The position numbers were made by a program, and so were the translations under genes. Shown here one piece after another: positions 51,282 to 60,895 of a stretch of DNA of 64,000 nucleotides (within the stretch, counting starts at the first letter, position 1; each line of letters opens with the position of its first letter). The notes beneath the pieces were generated by a model. It had not been told where the DNA came from. It did no database searches and worked only from the letters and a program-made list of their open reading frames with translations. Source of the DNA: Anaerocolumna xylanovorans DSM 12503 (lineage in GTDB: Bacteria; Bacillota; Clostridia; Lachnospirales; Lachnospiraceae); assembly GCF_900143645.1 (NCBI RefSeq), contig NZ_FRFD01000014.1:94290-158289 (forward strand), in the 5' to 3' direction.

Positions 51282-53507
51282 ATGAATAGAATCAAAGGCT
51301 CTGTGTATATTAAAATATTGATACATATAGCACTCTTTCTGTCGGGTTTAACTTTGACAATCGGGACTTACCATATTTTTACGTATCTTGATTCCTACAC
51401 GACAAATATTATGGATTTTAAGGAAACTTCTGAATTCCAAAATAAGTTTTTAAAATATGTAGAGAGAGTTGCTGTGTATGTAGACTACAGGGAAAAAGGA
51501 TATTCCGGCAGTATCGGCTTTGATTCCTCCTCTTCTGATATTTCCTCACTTTTTGAAAAAGAAGTGTACAACCCCAAAACAAAAAAGAAGAATACCGATG
51601 CCAGCAGTGAACAGGAAAAATTTGATTATTATAACGCTATCTTAAACCAGACCAACAGCAATTTCCTTTACTATGTAAAGAATATCAAAACAGGTGATGT
51701 CTATGCTTCTGCCGGTCTTGAAAACAAGGTCTATAAGACCAATGAGAAAGACAAAAACAAGATGACGCTCAAGGAATATCTGGAGCATGTCAAGCTGACC
51801 AACAGTGCATACCTTATTATCAATACGGAAACCGAAAAATATGCTACGAACGTAAACCGCAATTACCAGTACCTTAATGACGAAAATCTAAGCTGGGTTA
51901 TTGATTATATCAAAGGAAATGTTATAAACGGAACGGACAACACGGAAACCAACCGCGGTGACTATATCATTTGCACCACTATTGTGAATAATTTCCCCAA
52001 TAAAGCAGATGAATTCGGTACCATGTACCATCATTTTAATCTCCTTTACCGCAATTATTCCAATTCCCTGCATCCGGTTCCCATATCCTTTGTTATGCTC
52101 CTGGTATTTTTAATCCTCACCGTATTCTTTACCGGACATTCAAAGAATTCGGATGAGATTGTGCTGTTAGGCTTTGATAAGCTGAAAACGGAATCCGGCC
52201 TTATTCTGCTGACCGGCGGTATTGCCATCCTTTACACGGTTTCCGTAAAACTGTGCAAGTACCTGTATCACGGTTATAGTTTTGATTACTCTATTCTTCT
52301 TGGAATCGGGTATTCTATCCTGTATCCCTTTTGCATGTTCGGCCTTTTAAGCCTGGTCCGCAGAGTGAAAAAGAATATTCTGATTTCGGATTCCTACCTT
52401 CGTATCTTTGGACTTAAACTGAAGGATTTTATCAGGAAATTTTTCGCAGAAAGGAGCATTACCTTCCGCTTTGCCGGACTTCTCCTCCTTTTTGCCGCTA
52501 TTGAGACCGCAGGCTTTCTTATCTATAAATTTGCCTTAGTTCCTCATCGGATACAGTTTTTTCTGATTGTCAGTATTCTGGGTTACCTGATTCTTTTCTA
52601 TGTAACAATTAAGCAGGTAATTGATTTTAAGATAATAAGCCTGGAAACGAAAAAGCTGGCAGATGGCGATCTCAATCACAAGATACCGGTTGAAAATATG
52701 CATGAGCCTGCCCTTTCCCTTGCCCTCGACATTAATAATATCAGCGAAGGCTTTTCCGCCGCAGTGGATGAAAAGGTAAAAAGCGAACGCTTAAAGACTG
52801 AGCTTATTGCAAATGTCTCCCACGACATTAAGACACCTCTGACCTCCATTATTAATTATGTGGATTTGCTGAAAAAGGAGAATCTTAATAATGAAACCGC
52901 CAAAGGTTATCTGGACGTGCTTTCAGGTAAGACCTGGCGTCTTAAGACATTAATAGAAGACCTTGTAGAAGCCTCAAAAGCCTCTTCCGGCACTTTGGTA
53001 TTAAATCTTGAGTGTTTAAATCTTGTAGAGCTCGTTAGACAGTCTCTTGGGGAATTTGAAGACAAGTTCGCCGACCATAAGATTGAGACGGTACTTACGG
53101 TATCACAGGAACCGCTTTATATTATGGCAGACGGCAGAAGCACCTACCGTATTATCGAAAATATATTTTCCAATGTTGTAAAATATGCCTTAAGCGGCAC
53201 CAGAGCTTACATCAATATCTATGCCGAAGGGGACATGGCAGTAGTATCCGTAAAGAATATTTCGGCGGCCAAGCTTAATATCAGTTCGGAAGAGCTGATG
53301 GAACGCTTTGTAAGAGGTGATTCTTCAAGAAATACAGAAGGAAGCGGCCTTGGCCTGTCCATTTCCAAGAGCCTGGCTGCCGTACAGGAAGGAACCTTTG
53401 ACATTGAGCTGGACGGTGATCTTTTTAAAGCTGTCTTAAAATTCGGCAAGCTGAACGACTACACCAATGAGATTAGAATAGCAAAGGAAAGTGACATCTT
53501 ACACTAA
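51282..53507 (+). CDS. Membrane histidine kinase
   Basis: A 741-aa sensor: a first membrane helix (about 8-32), a large external part (about 33-265), then a hydrophobic multi-helix section (about 265-460), a linker, HisKA with His514 in ANVSHDIKTPLTSIINYVDL, and an ATPase domain with an N-box (NIFSNVVKYAL), and GSGLGLSISKSLA. Multiple helices after the external part are unusual. It surely pairs with the upstream regulator. Stimulus unknown. Its last codons form half of a terminator. Confidence 0.9.
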   Translation: MNRIKGSVYIKILIHIALFLSGLTLTIGTYHIFTYLDSYTTNIMDFKETSEFQNKFLKYVERVAVYVDYREKGYSGSIGFDSSSSDISSLFEKEVYNPKTKKKNTDASSEQEKFDYYNAILNQTNSNFLYYVKNIKTGDVYASAGLENKVYKTNEKDKNKMTLKEYLEHVKLTNSAYLIINTETEKYATNVNRNYQYLNDENLSWVIDYIKGNVINGTDNTETNRGDYIICTTIVNNFPNKADEFGTMYHHFNLLYRNYSNSLHPVPISFVMLLVFLILTVFFTGHSKNSDEIVLLGFDKLKTESGLILLTGGIAILYTVSVKLCKYLYHGYSFDYSILLGIGYSILYPFCMFGLLSLVRRVKKNILISDSYLRIFGLKLKDFIRKFFAERSITFRFAGLLLLFAAIETAGFLIYKFALVPHRIQFFLIVSILGYLILFYVTIKQVIDFKIISLETKKLADGDLNHKIPVENMHEPALSLALDINNISEGFSAAVDEKVKSERLKTELIANVSHDIKTPLTSIINYVDLLKKENLNNETAKGYLDVLSGKTWRLKTLIEDLVEASKASSGTLVLNLECLNLVELVRQSLGEFEDKFADHKIETVLTVSQEPLYIMADGRSTYRIIENIFSNVVKYALSGTRAYINIYAEGDMAVVSVKNISAAKLNISSEELMERFVRGDSSRNTEGSGLGLSISKSLAAVQEGTFDIELDGDLFKAVLKFGKLNDYTNEIRIAKESDILH

Positions 53508-53520
53508 GAGTCACTTTCCT
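53485..53520. terminator. Bidirectional terminator overlapping two genes' ends
   Basis: AGGAAAGTGAC and its perfect complement pair over a 14-nt loop. The stem lies inside the last codons of the histidine kinase and those of the convergent CYTH gene, whose stop codons overlap by 4 bp. Confidence 0.75.
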
Positions 53521-54022
53521 CTTTTGTTAAGCCAAGCTTTAATTCCGAAAGATTTTCAGTCATAGCAAGAACATTATTCTTATACCGGTCATCAAAGGTT
53601 ACTTCCTCCAAAAACCAATCCGGCATCTTAAAATCCTTTGCCTCCTCTTCTGACTTAAATTCTACTTCTGCAAAGATTAACCCTTTAAGCTCTCCTTCAA
53701 AGATATCCAGTTCTGCCTTCAGTCCATCAGAAAGAGGTATCAGATAGCGGTTCTTTGTTATCAGTCTGGAATCTGCCTTTTCCCGCAAATGGTAATATGC
53801 TTCTTTTGTAAGCGGAAGCTCCACTTCCTCACAGACAAGTGCGACTCTGCTGTCAGCCTGTACATTCAGTCTTGACTTATAGGTCATATAATATTCTTCA
53901 TTGCTTTTTCTTATCCGAATAACAGGGTTCGTACAAAGATATCCCTGTTCAATTTTCTTTTTCTCATAGTCTGCAAGATTACCCGGCAGCCTGCGAAGCA
54001 AGAATTTTCTCTCTGTTTCCAT
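53504..54022 (-). CDS. CYTH domain protein (triphosphate tunnel enzyme)
   Basis: A 172-aa single-domain protein with the N-terminal ExExK motif (METERKFL) and the alternating charged strands of CYTH triphosphate tunnel metalloenzymes (IRIRKSNEEYYMTYKS, AELDIFEGELKGLIFAEVEF). Such enzymes act on inorganic or organic triphosphates. Next to the HD gene on the same strand (31 bp gap), a common pairing in clostridia. Confidence 0.85.
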   Translation of the reverse strand: METERKFLLRRLPGNLADYEKKKIEQGYLCTNPVIRIRKSNEEYYMTYKSRLNVQADSRVALVCEEVELPLTKEAYYHLREKADSRLITKNRYLIPLSDGLKAELDIFEGELKGLIFAEVEFKSEEEAKDFKMPDWFLEEVTFDDRYKNNVLAMTENLSELKLGLTKEESDS

Positions 54023-54053
54023 GGATATTGATACCTCTTATATTTTTCTTTTA

Positions 54054-54713
54054 TTATAACACCTTCTGACCGTTTATTACCAGTTGGAACCTTAAATCCA
54101 GCTTCTGGGCGGCCTTCTTGCATAAAACCATGCGGTCCAAAAATATTTCAAAATAATCCATCACCGAGGAGAACTCCGTATCAATAGTCAAGCTTAAGGT
54201 TATCTTATTCTTTTCTTCGTTTATAACTGTCTCTGCCTCTTTAACGGCATAATTTACCCGATCATGAATATCAAAGCTTGCCAGATCACGGTTTCTTACC
54301 CTGGTATAGCGTACATCCGTCTTATCTGCCAATATAAGAGCTGCTGCTACCTCATTTACCGGAAAGGCAGTATTCTCATCATGGTTTCCGATAGCGGATA
54401 TAACTACCGCAATATCCTCCGCATCCACCCCCTGTCTGTCCAGAATACGAAATGCCATGACTGCCCCGCTCTGGGCATGGTCAACACGGTTTATCACATT
54501 CCCGATATCATGCATATAAGCCGCTATCTGTGCCAGTTCCACTGTTCTTTGCGGATACCCCATAGTGGTAAGTATATATTTTGCCTTTTCTGCCACAAGT
54601 CCCACATGGGCAAAACTGTGCTCGGTATATCCCAAAGCTCCCAAGGCTTCATCTGCTTTCTGTATATACGTCTTTATCTGTGGAATCTTCTTAATTTCAC
54701 TATAAGTGATCAA
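54054..54713 (-). CDS. HD-domain phosphohydrolase
   Basis: A 219-aa protein starting at TTG 54713 (AGGAGG 7 nt upstream). HD motif in HSFAHVGLVAEKAKYIL and AAYMHDIGNVINRVDH, then GNHDEN. It probably binds metal ions and hydrolyses a nucleotide or other phosphate ester. Operon with the CYTH gene suggests a shared pathway, substrate unknown. Confidence 0.8.
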   Translation of the reverse strand: MITYSEIKKIPQIKTYIQKADEALGALGYTEHSFAHVGLVAEKAKYILTTMGYPQRTVELAQIAAYMHDIGNVINRVDHAQSGAVMAFRILDRQGVDAEDIAVVISAIGNHDENTAFPVNEVAAALILADKTDVRYTRVRNRDLASFDIHDRVNYAVKEAETVINEEKNKITLSLTIDTEFSSVMDYFEIFLDRMVLCKKAAQKLDLRFQLVINGQKVL

Positions 54714-54860
54714 ACTATTACCTCCTGGAAGCCATTTTTGTCTTCCTGTTTTATATTTTACCTGCACGGATTTTTTATACGAAGATATAAATGCAGGGTG
54801 GTACCATTATAGCAGCAACATACTTTGCCAGTGTAAATTCTGTGTAAATTTCTTTACTCT

Positions 54861-54938
54861 CCAAACCCATGCATGGGGAATTTGCAATTGTAAATTCCCT
54901 GCCCAAATAGGAAGTGAAAATTGCCTTTTAATTTTCAT
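54861..54938. repeat. Intergenic structured repeat, copy D (divergent)
   Basis: CCAAACCCATGCATGGGGAA, hairpin GGGAATTT/AAATTCCC, then GTGAAAATT/AATTTTCAT. Same architecture as copies A and C with different paired bases. It lies in the 54768-55084 gap, which also holds the ABC-F promoter and nothing else. Confidence 0.55.
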
Positions 54939-55005
54939 ATTATCACTGTTATTATATCAGATATTCACAAAAATGAAAAGAAATACAATACCGCATACAT
55001 TTCTC

Positions 55006-55033
55006 TTGAAAATATTAAAAAAATATGTATAAT
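55006..55033 (+). promoter_or_regulatory. Promoter of ABC-F gene
   Basis: TTGAAA, 16-bp spacer ending TG, TATAAT: an extended -10 promoter, 52 bp before the ATG. Confidence 0.7.
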
Positions 55034-55084
55034 TTATTAAGTGACTTTTAAGAAATCAGAAAGAATTATTTGCAAGGAGTACTT

Positions 55085-56638
55085 ATGAGTATTTTAAACG
55101 TTGAAAATCTCACTCATGGCTTTGGTGACAGGGCTATTTTTAATAATGTATCTTTCCGCCTTTTAAAGGGGGAGCACATTGGACTGATTGGTGCCAATGG
55201 AGAAGGCAAATCCACTTTCATGAATATCGTTACGGGAAAGCTGATGCCGGATGAAGGCACCGTACAGTGGGCTAAGAATGTCAGAGTGGGATATCTTGAC
55301 CAGCACTCCGTTCTGGAAAAAGGAATGACTATCAGGGAGGTCTTAAAATCTGCCTTTTCCTATCTCTTTGAACTGGAGAAGAAAATGAACGATTTATGCA
55401 ATCAGATGGCTGATGCAGATTCCGATACTCTAATGGGTATTATGGAGGAGTTCGGTACCATACAGGAAACCCTTGATAACAATAATTTCTATATTATAGA
55501 TACCAAAGTAGAAGAAATCAGTCATGCATTGGGACTTGATGCCATTGGCCTCGATATGGATGTAACAGAGCTTAGCGGCGGGCAGCGTACCAAGGTCCTC
55601 TTAGGAAAGCTGTTATTGGAAAAACCTGATATTCTGCTATTGGATGAGCCGACTAATTATCTGGATACCATCCACATTGAGTGGCTGAAACGCTACCTGA
55701 ATGAATATGAGAATGCCTTTATCCTTATCTCCCATGATATTCCCTTCTTAAACAGCGTAATAAATATCATCTATCATGTGGAGAATACGGAGCTGACACG
55801 GTATGCCGGCAATTATGATAAATTTATGGAAGTCTACGAGATAAAGAAGGCACAGCTTGAAAGTGCTTATAAGAGACAGCAGCAGGAAATAAACGAACTT
55901 CAGGACTTCGTTGCCAGAAACAAGGCAAGAGTTTCCACCAGGAATATGGCAATGTCCAGGCAGAAGAAGCTGGACAAAATGGACGTTATTGAGCTTGCCA
56001 AAGAAAAGCCCAAGCCCGAATTTAACTTCAGAGAGGCCAGAGCCGCAGGACGGTATATCTTCCAGACAGAGCATCTTGTAATTGGTTATGACGAGCCTCT
56101 TTCAAAACCCCTGACACTTGCCATGGAGCGCGGGGATAAGATCGTACTAAAGGGCGCCAATGGTATCGGTAAGACAACGTTACTTAAGAGTATCATTGGT
56201 CTTATTTCCCCCCTGGAAGGTAAGGTTATCTTAGGTGATTATCTGTTTAAGGGATATTTTGAACAGGAAATGAGCGGTGCGAAAAATAATACCTGTATCG
56301 AGGAAATATGGCGTGAATTTCCTTCCTATTCCCAATATGAGGTACGTTCTGCCCTTGCCAAATGCGGCCTTACTACAAAGCATATCGAGAGCCAGGTAAG
56401 GGTCTTAAGCGGCGGTGAGCAGGCAAAAGTACGCTTATGCAAACTAATAAATAAGGAAACCAATATTCTTTTGTTAGATGAGCCTACCAACCATCTGGAC
56501 GTTGATGCCAAAGATGAATTAAAACGCGCCCTTAAGGAATACCGCGGAAGTATCCTTCTTATCTGCCATGAGACTGACTTTTATGAAGACTTTGCAACGA
56601 AGGTCTGGGACTGCTCTAACTGGTCCACCAAAATATAA
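55085..56638 (+). CDS. ABC-F family ATPase (ribosome-associated)
   Basis: A 517-aa protein with two ATPase domains: Walker A GANGEGKST and GANGIGKTT, signatures LSGGQRTKV and LSGGEQAKV, Walker B ILLLDEPTNYLD and ILLLDEPTNHLD. Linker between domains (about 245-330) is helical and charged. No membrane part. ABC-F proteins act at the ribosomal E-site, in translation control or antibiotic protection; the subtype here is closest to general factors, not to a known resistance determinant. ATG at 55085, GGAG 8 nt upstream. Confidence 0.92.
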   Translation: MSILNVENLTHGFGDRAIFNNVSFRLLKGEHIGLIGANGEGKSTFMNIVTGKLMPDEGTVQWAKNVRVGYLDQHSVLEKGMTIREVLKSAFSYLFELEKKMNDLCNQMADADSDTLMGIMEEFGTIQETLDNNNFYIIDTKVEEISHALGLDAIGLDMDVTELSGGQRTKVLLGKLLLEKPDILLLDEPTNYLDTIHIEWLKRYLNEYENAFILISHDIPFLNSVINIIYHVENTELTRYAGNYDKFMEVYEIKKAQLESAYKRQQQEINELQDFVARNKARVSTRNMAMSRQKKLDKMDVIELAKEKPKPEFNFREARAAGRYIFQTEHLVIGYDEPLSKPLTLAMERGDKIVLKGANGIGKTTLLKSIIGLISPLEGKVILGDYLFKGYFEQEMSGAKNNTCIEEIWREFPSYSQYEVRSALAKCGLTTKHIESQVRVLSGGEQAKVRLCKLINKETNILLLDEPTNHLDVDAKDELKRALKEYRGSILLICHETDFYEDFATKVWDCSNWSTKI

Positions 56639-56647
56639 AAATAGAAT

Positions 56648-56689
56648 GGCAGTAAGAGTATTTCTTAAAAAGTACTCTTACTGCCGTTT
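56648..56689 (+). terminator. Terminator of ABC-F gene
   Basis: GGCAGTAAGAGTA and its perfect complement, 12-nt loop, then GTTTT. Confidence 0.85.
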
Positions 56690-56761
56690 TCATAGTTTAT
56701 ATTTTAATAGTCCGCAGGAAATTTCCTATCCATTATAAGACATTCAGCAAAGAACGCATAT

Positions 56762-57205
56762 CTATGCCTCTGCGGTGTCTTTTTTGTTTTCGACAAATAT
56801 ATAAAATTTGCTTAGGATATAATTTATAACGATTACAATTACAGCCAGCCCTGCCTTAACAGCCATGTTGTTCCAATGAATCAGGTTTACGAAAAGGAAC
56901 AGCCCTCCCTCTTCTACTCCAAGGGAAAAGATTCGTGCAAGGAAGAACTTTGACATCTTCGATAATTCCTCTTTCAAAGAGGCCCTCTTATCCTGAAACA
57001 CCCAACCGGCATTTACGAAATAAGCAAAGGTTACGGCCACCACCCAGGCTATAATATTGGCAATCAGATGGTTCATCATAACCTGGTAGCATAATCCATA
57101 ATATGTGACCATATTAACTGCAGTTGTCATAACTCCGGCAATAACATAGACAATCGTTTCACGGTTCACTAACTTTTTCGCTATCTTCTTTATATTCATC
57201 AGCAT
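56762..57205 (-). CDS. GtrA-like membrane protein
   Basis: A 147-aa protein with four helices and the family pattern FAYFVNAGWVFQDKRAS (about 58-75) and the C-terminal NYILSKFYIFV. GtrA proteins help flip lipid-linked sugars or act in teichoic-acid decoration. Lies between ABC-F and the SLH gene. Confidence 0.85.
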   Translation of the reverse strand: MLMNIKKIAKKLVNRETIVYVIAGVMTTAVNMVTYYGLCYQVMMNHLIANIIAWVVAVTFAYFVNAGWVFQDKRASLKEELSKMSKFFLARIFSLGVEEGGLFLFVNLIHWNNMAVKAGLAVIVIVINYILSKFYIFVENKKDTAEA

Positions 57206-57320
57206 TGATATACTTCTCCTTATGCTATTTTAGGGATACCAATTCACTCTTATTACTTAAAAATATAAGGCCATGGATTTTATTTTACCACATTGCAGTG
57301 TTTTAATAAACAAATTTATA

Positions 57321-59546
57321 CTACCACTTCATAATATCTACAACTTCACCATCATAGCCAAATAATAGAGTCACCGCACTTCCTATCTTTATAGAAGCAA
57401 GTTTGTCAAAATCCATGTCTTCGCTCAAGTCATAGGGGTGTTCGACACCATCCGTATCCTTTATCTTTATACCCTTCGGAGAAAGTCTGTTCGGCGTAAA
57501 CCCTGAAATTATCCCCTGCTGTCTATTGGCTATAACAAGCAAGTAAGGGTTGTTATTCCATATATCTGAAACTATGTATACCACATCGTTGTACATAATC
57601 TGGTTATAGTTTATTAAGTCTCCATCTTTTATTATGTTGCTATATCCTGTAAACCCGGATGGTCCAACCTTGGGGTTACTGTATACCGGATCAATAACAA
57701 TTGCATATTCATATCCCGTTTTGCTTTTATTATAAGTAAATATGATTGATGTATCTACCTGTAAAATATCTTTGATGCTCTCCAGGCTAATATTTGTCCC
57801 ATTATGGTAGTATAAAGTTTTATCAGAAAGAGTCCTGCTTTCTATTGCCGCTTCGTCTCCATTTTTGTACATAATCGTTGACTCTACCGAACTTAGAACG
57901 GTGACCGCTTCAGTTTCTCTAAGCCTTTCACCCGCTTCAATTATTGTATCATCAGCAATGGTAAGCTTGTATTCATTGCCCGTTTCAAGCTTTATACTGC
58001 CATCTACCAGGTAAAAAGTTCCCTGGTTGGTCCGTACCTGTCTAGAACCAGCTTTACCTGAAGAACTTGATTCGTCCAAAATTATACCTTGTACTTCCTT
58101 ACCAGGTTCGTGGTCAAGTCCAATTATATCCACAACTTTATTGTCATATCCCATTAATGCGGCTATATTGTCATTCACCTTAAACGCACCTTTTGAACTG
58201 TTTATCTTATTTAATTCCATGTCTTTTCCAAGCTCCAACTCCTTGTCGTCAATCTTTATCCGGTTTGGAGACAGTTTATTCGGCAATATTTCTTTTAACT
58301 TACCTTCGGTTCTACTGCTTACAACCAGTATATATCTGTTGGAGCCCCATATATCAGTCACTTCATAAACAACATCATTATCTTCAAGCCCTGAAGCATC
58401 AATAATATCACCAGCCCTGACAATATCAGGATCATCGTAAAAGCTGATACTTCCAAGCCTTTTACTGGACTTATCAAAGTTCTTGCATATTTCAGGTTTT
58501 TTATATACAGGGTCAAAAATTACTGCATATTCGTACCCCACCTTATCATTATCATGAACTAATACCAAAGAGGAATCTGCCTGAAGAATATCCTGTATCC
58601 CTGTATAACCTTGCTTTTGTCCCTTGTAATAGTACTGGGTATTTTCAGGTAAAACTATCTTCTCTGTTTTACCTGCATTTTTGCAAGTTATTGTGGTACC
58701 AACAAAACTGCTTACCGTAACCTTTTTTGAAGGTTTGACCATATTCATAACTTTTAGTATTTTATCGTCATATATAATGAACCTGTATTTTGCTCCAAGC
58801 TCTATTTTGGACGTTGAATCCAATAGGTAGTAAGTACCTTTGTCCGTTGTTATTTGTGAATTGGCTAGGCTGTTAAGAATTTTTGAGTTTGCCAGAACAA
58901 TAGCCTCCGTATATAAAGAAGGCACATCTTTAAGCATCTTATTAAGGTTTTCCAGCTTGTTGTTCTTAACATTGGTTATCCATATTTTGTCTATCATTAC
59001 AGCGGCGGCCCATCTTTGAAGTTTATCGCCGCTCTTTAGCGCTATCCCCTGGCTCACCCCAAGGTTCCTTGCTTTTTTGACGCAACCACTATCAGGCACA
59101 TTTTTTTCACTAAACCCGAGAACTCTCACAATAGCAATACAGGCTTGTGAGAAAGTTATATCCTCTTCCGGAGAAAAATTGCGTGCAGTAATGCCCTTCA
59201 TAATCCCCTTCTTGTACGCAACAGCCACATAACCATTAAAGCTTGTACCTGCTTTCACATCATCAAAAATCCGTGTACCCTTAAGAGCTTTTGCCTCATC
59301 TGCATACCCTGCCGCCATAACTATTATCTTTGCAAACTGCTCTCTTGTAATATACCCTTTAGGCTTGAAAGCCTCATCTTCATTGCCTCTCATAAGTCCC
59401 AGCGCAGTCACTCTGTTCACGGCTCCGGCATACCATGAGTCTTGGGAAATATCATTAAATTCCGCATAAGATACCGTAGTTGTACACAACAGAAGAATAA
59501 CTGCCGCTACAAAAGCCCTCGCAACAAATTTCCATTTACCAAACAT
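57321..59546 (-). CDS. S-layer homology (SLH) protein with duplicated surface module
   Basis: A 741-aa secreted protein: signal peptide (about 8-28), SLH units in about 30-90 (FNDISQDSWYAGAVNRVTAL ... YITREQFAKIIVMAAGY), 92-150 (FDDVKAGTSFNGYVAVAYKK) and a weaker third to about 215. The rest contains two similar halves of about 240 residues, each with a (T/N)xGTxYLxD start, GYEYAxxxDPVY, DVVYxVxDIW and NxLSPxxIKI. SLH binds pyruvylated cell-wall polymers. Fourth gene of the type I secretion operon (17 bp after the HlyD-like gene), so it may hold the exporter or its product at the wall. Confidence 0.85.
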   Translation of the reverse strand: MFGKWKFVARAFVAAVILLLCTTTVSYAEFNDISQDSWYAGAVNRVTALGLMRGNEDEAFKPKGYITREQFAKIIVMAAGYADEAKALKGTRIFDDVKAGTSFNGYVAVAYKKGIMKGITARNFSPEEDITFSQACIAIVRVLGFSEKNVPDSGCVKKARNLGVSQGIALKSGDKLQRWAAAVMIDKIWITNVKNNKLENLNKMLKDVPSLYTEAIVLANSKILNSLANSQITTDKGTYYLLDSTSKIELGAKYRFIIYDDKILKVMNMVKPSKKVTVSSFVGTTITCKNAGKTEKIVLPENTQYYYKGQKQGYTGIQDILQADSSLVLVHDNDKVGYEYAVIFDPVYKKPEICKNFDKSSKRLGSISFYDDPDIVRAGDIIDASGLEDNDVVYEVTDIWGSNRYILVVSSRTEGKLKEILPNKLSPNRIKIDDKELELGKDMELNKINSSKGAFKVNDNIAALMGYDNKVVDIIGLDHEPGKEVQGIILDESSSSGKAGSRQVRTNQGTFYLVDGSIKLETGNEYKLTIADDTIIEAGERLRETEAVTVLSSVESTIMYKNGDEAAIESRTLSDKTLYYHNGTNISLESIKDILQVDTSIIFTYNKSKTGYEYAIVIDPVYSNPKVGPSGFTGYSNIIKDGDLINYNQIMYNDVVYIVSDIWNNNPYLLVIANRQQGIISGFTPNRLSPKGIKIKDTDGVEHPYDLSEDMDFDKLASIKIGSAVTLLFGYDGEVVDIMKW

Positions 59547-59563
59547 AATACTCCCAGCCTTTC

Positions 59564-60889
59564 CTATCTCATCCGTAAGCTTTCCTTGACGCTCTTTGTG
59601 AAGGGATCAAGGAAAAATTCTATTATTTTTCTCTTCCCGGTCTTTACCTCTACCGTTGCTGTCATGCCTGGAACAATATTAACACATTTATCTACGACAA
59701 ATACTTCCGTTTTATCCATTTGAACCTTGATTTTATAAACAGTTCCCAACTTTTGATCCTCATATGCATCAGGGCTTACGGCTATAACTTTTCCTTTGAC
59801 AACCCCATACCTCTGAAAGGGAAATGTGTCAAACTTTATTTCTGTCTCTTGTCCAACCTTTATAAACCCAATATCCTGATTTAGTACCAATGCTTCCACA
59901 ACAAGAGTGGCATCATCCGGAACGATGGACATGATGGGTTGTGCAGGTGTAACTACCCCTCCGATAGTATTGGTGGTCAATCCGTTAACGGTTCCGTCTA
60001 CCGGTGAACTAAGTTTCTGGAATTTCAGCATTTCTTTTTCCTTATTTAATTGTGCTTCGATATCTATTATTTTTTTGTCCCTGTCCAGTATCAGATTGAG
60101 TAATTGATTTTCCCGGTCTTTTTGCAAAGCATTCAGTTCTTCCTCGTCAGCCTTCAGATCGGCCTTCGACTGCCGAACCTTAAGCACTTGTTTCTGGTAG
60201 CTGTTCTCTGCATCGAAAAGGTCATCATTCTTATCGTCCACATCTTCTTTCGGTGCTCCCACATCTTCATATAGAGCCTTTAAGTCTGATTGCTCCTCTG
60301 TCAACTTGGAACGTTTCTTCTCAATACCGGACAATTCATATTTGTCTATGTCTAATTGATCCTGGCTTTGTGATATCCTGGATTTTGCACTTTCTTCCTT
60401 CGCCTTGAATTCAGCCTCACTTGCTTCCATCTGCTGTCTTTCGGACTGCAGTATATCTTCCGGAAGCGTGGATGCAATCAGTATATTATCAATGCTTTTA
60501 TTTTTCAGTTCGGCACTGTAAATGTCTTTTTCAAGTTTTGCAATATCCAGTGATTTTTGGGTGCTATCTATGTCTATCTGTTTTGTTGACGAATCCAATT
60601 CCATAAGAGGCTGGCCCATCTTTACCCGCTGTCCCTCACTTACATAAATTTTAGTAATTGTACTTAGCTCCAAAGGTTGGATGACTTTTACATTTCCTTC
60701 GGGAATTACTTTGCCTCTTGCTGTTGCCACTTCATCTATTTTTCCAACATATGACCACACCAGGGCAATAATTAAGATGGCAAATATTGTCCAAATAGTA
60801 AATCTTCCCAGAGGAGAAGGTGGTGTCTCCTCAATTTCCAATGCAGGAGGCAAAAATTCATATTCAAGGTTGTCTCTCTTAAAAAGCAT
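59564..60889 (-). CDS. HlyD-family secretion adaptor
   Basis: A 441-aa protein with one membrane helix (about 30-50, FTIWTIFAILIIALVWSYVG), the lipoyl half-motif GKVIPEGNVKVIQPLELSTI, a long coiled-coil hairpin (about 110-280) and C-terminal beta-barrel (GTVNGLTTNTIGGVVTPAQP). Type I secretion adaptors pair with a HlyB-like ABC; an SD GGGGGA precedes ATG. The HlyB-like gene is 6 bp upstream. Confidence 0.9.
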   Translation of the reverse strand: MLFKRDNLEYEFLPPALEIEETPPSPLGRFTIWTIFAILIIALVWSYVGKIDEVATARGKVIPEGNVKVIQPLELSTITKIYVSEGQRVKMGQPLMELDSSTKQIDIDSTQKSLDIAKLEKDIYSAELKNKSIDNILIASTLPEDILQSERQQMEASEAEFKAKEESAKSRISQSQDQLDIDKYELSGIEKKRSKLTEEQSDLKALYEDVGAPKEDVDDKNDDLFDAENSYQKQVLKVRQSKADLKADEEELNALQKDRENQLLNLILDRDKKIIDIEAQLNKEKEMLKFQKLSSPVDGTVNGLTTNTIGGVVTPAQPIMSIVPDDATLVVEALVLNQDIGFIKVGQETEIKFDTFPFQRYGVVKGKVIAVSPDAYEDQKLGTVYKIKVQMDKTEVFVVDKCVNIVPGMTATVEVKTGKRKIIEFFLDPFTKSVKESLRMR

Positions 60890-60895
60890 ATTATA

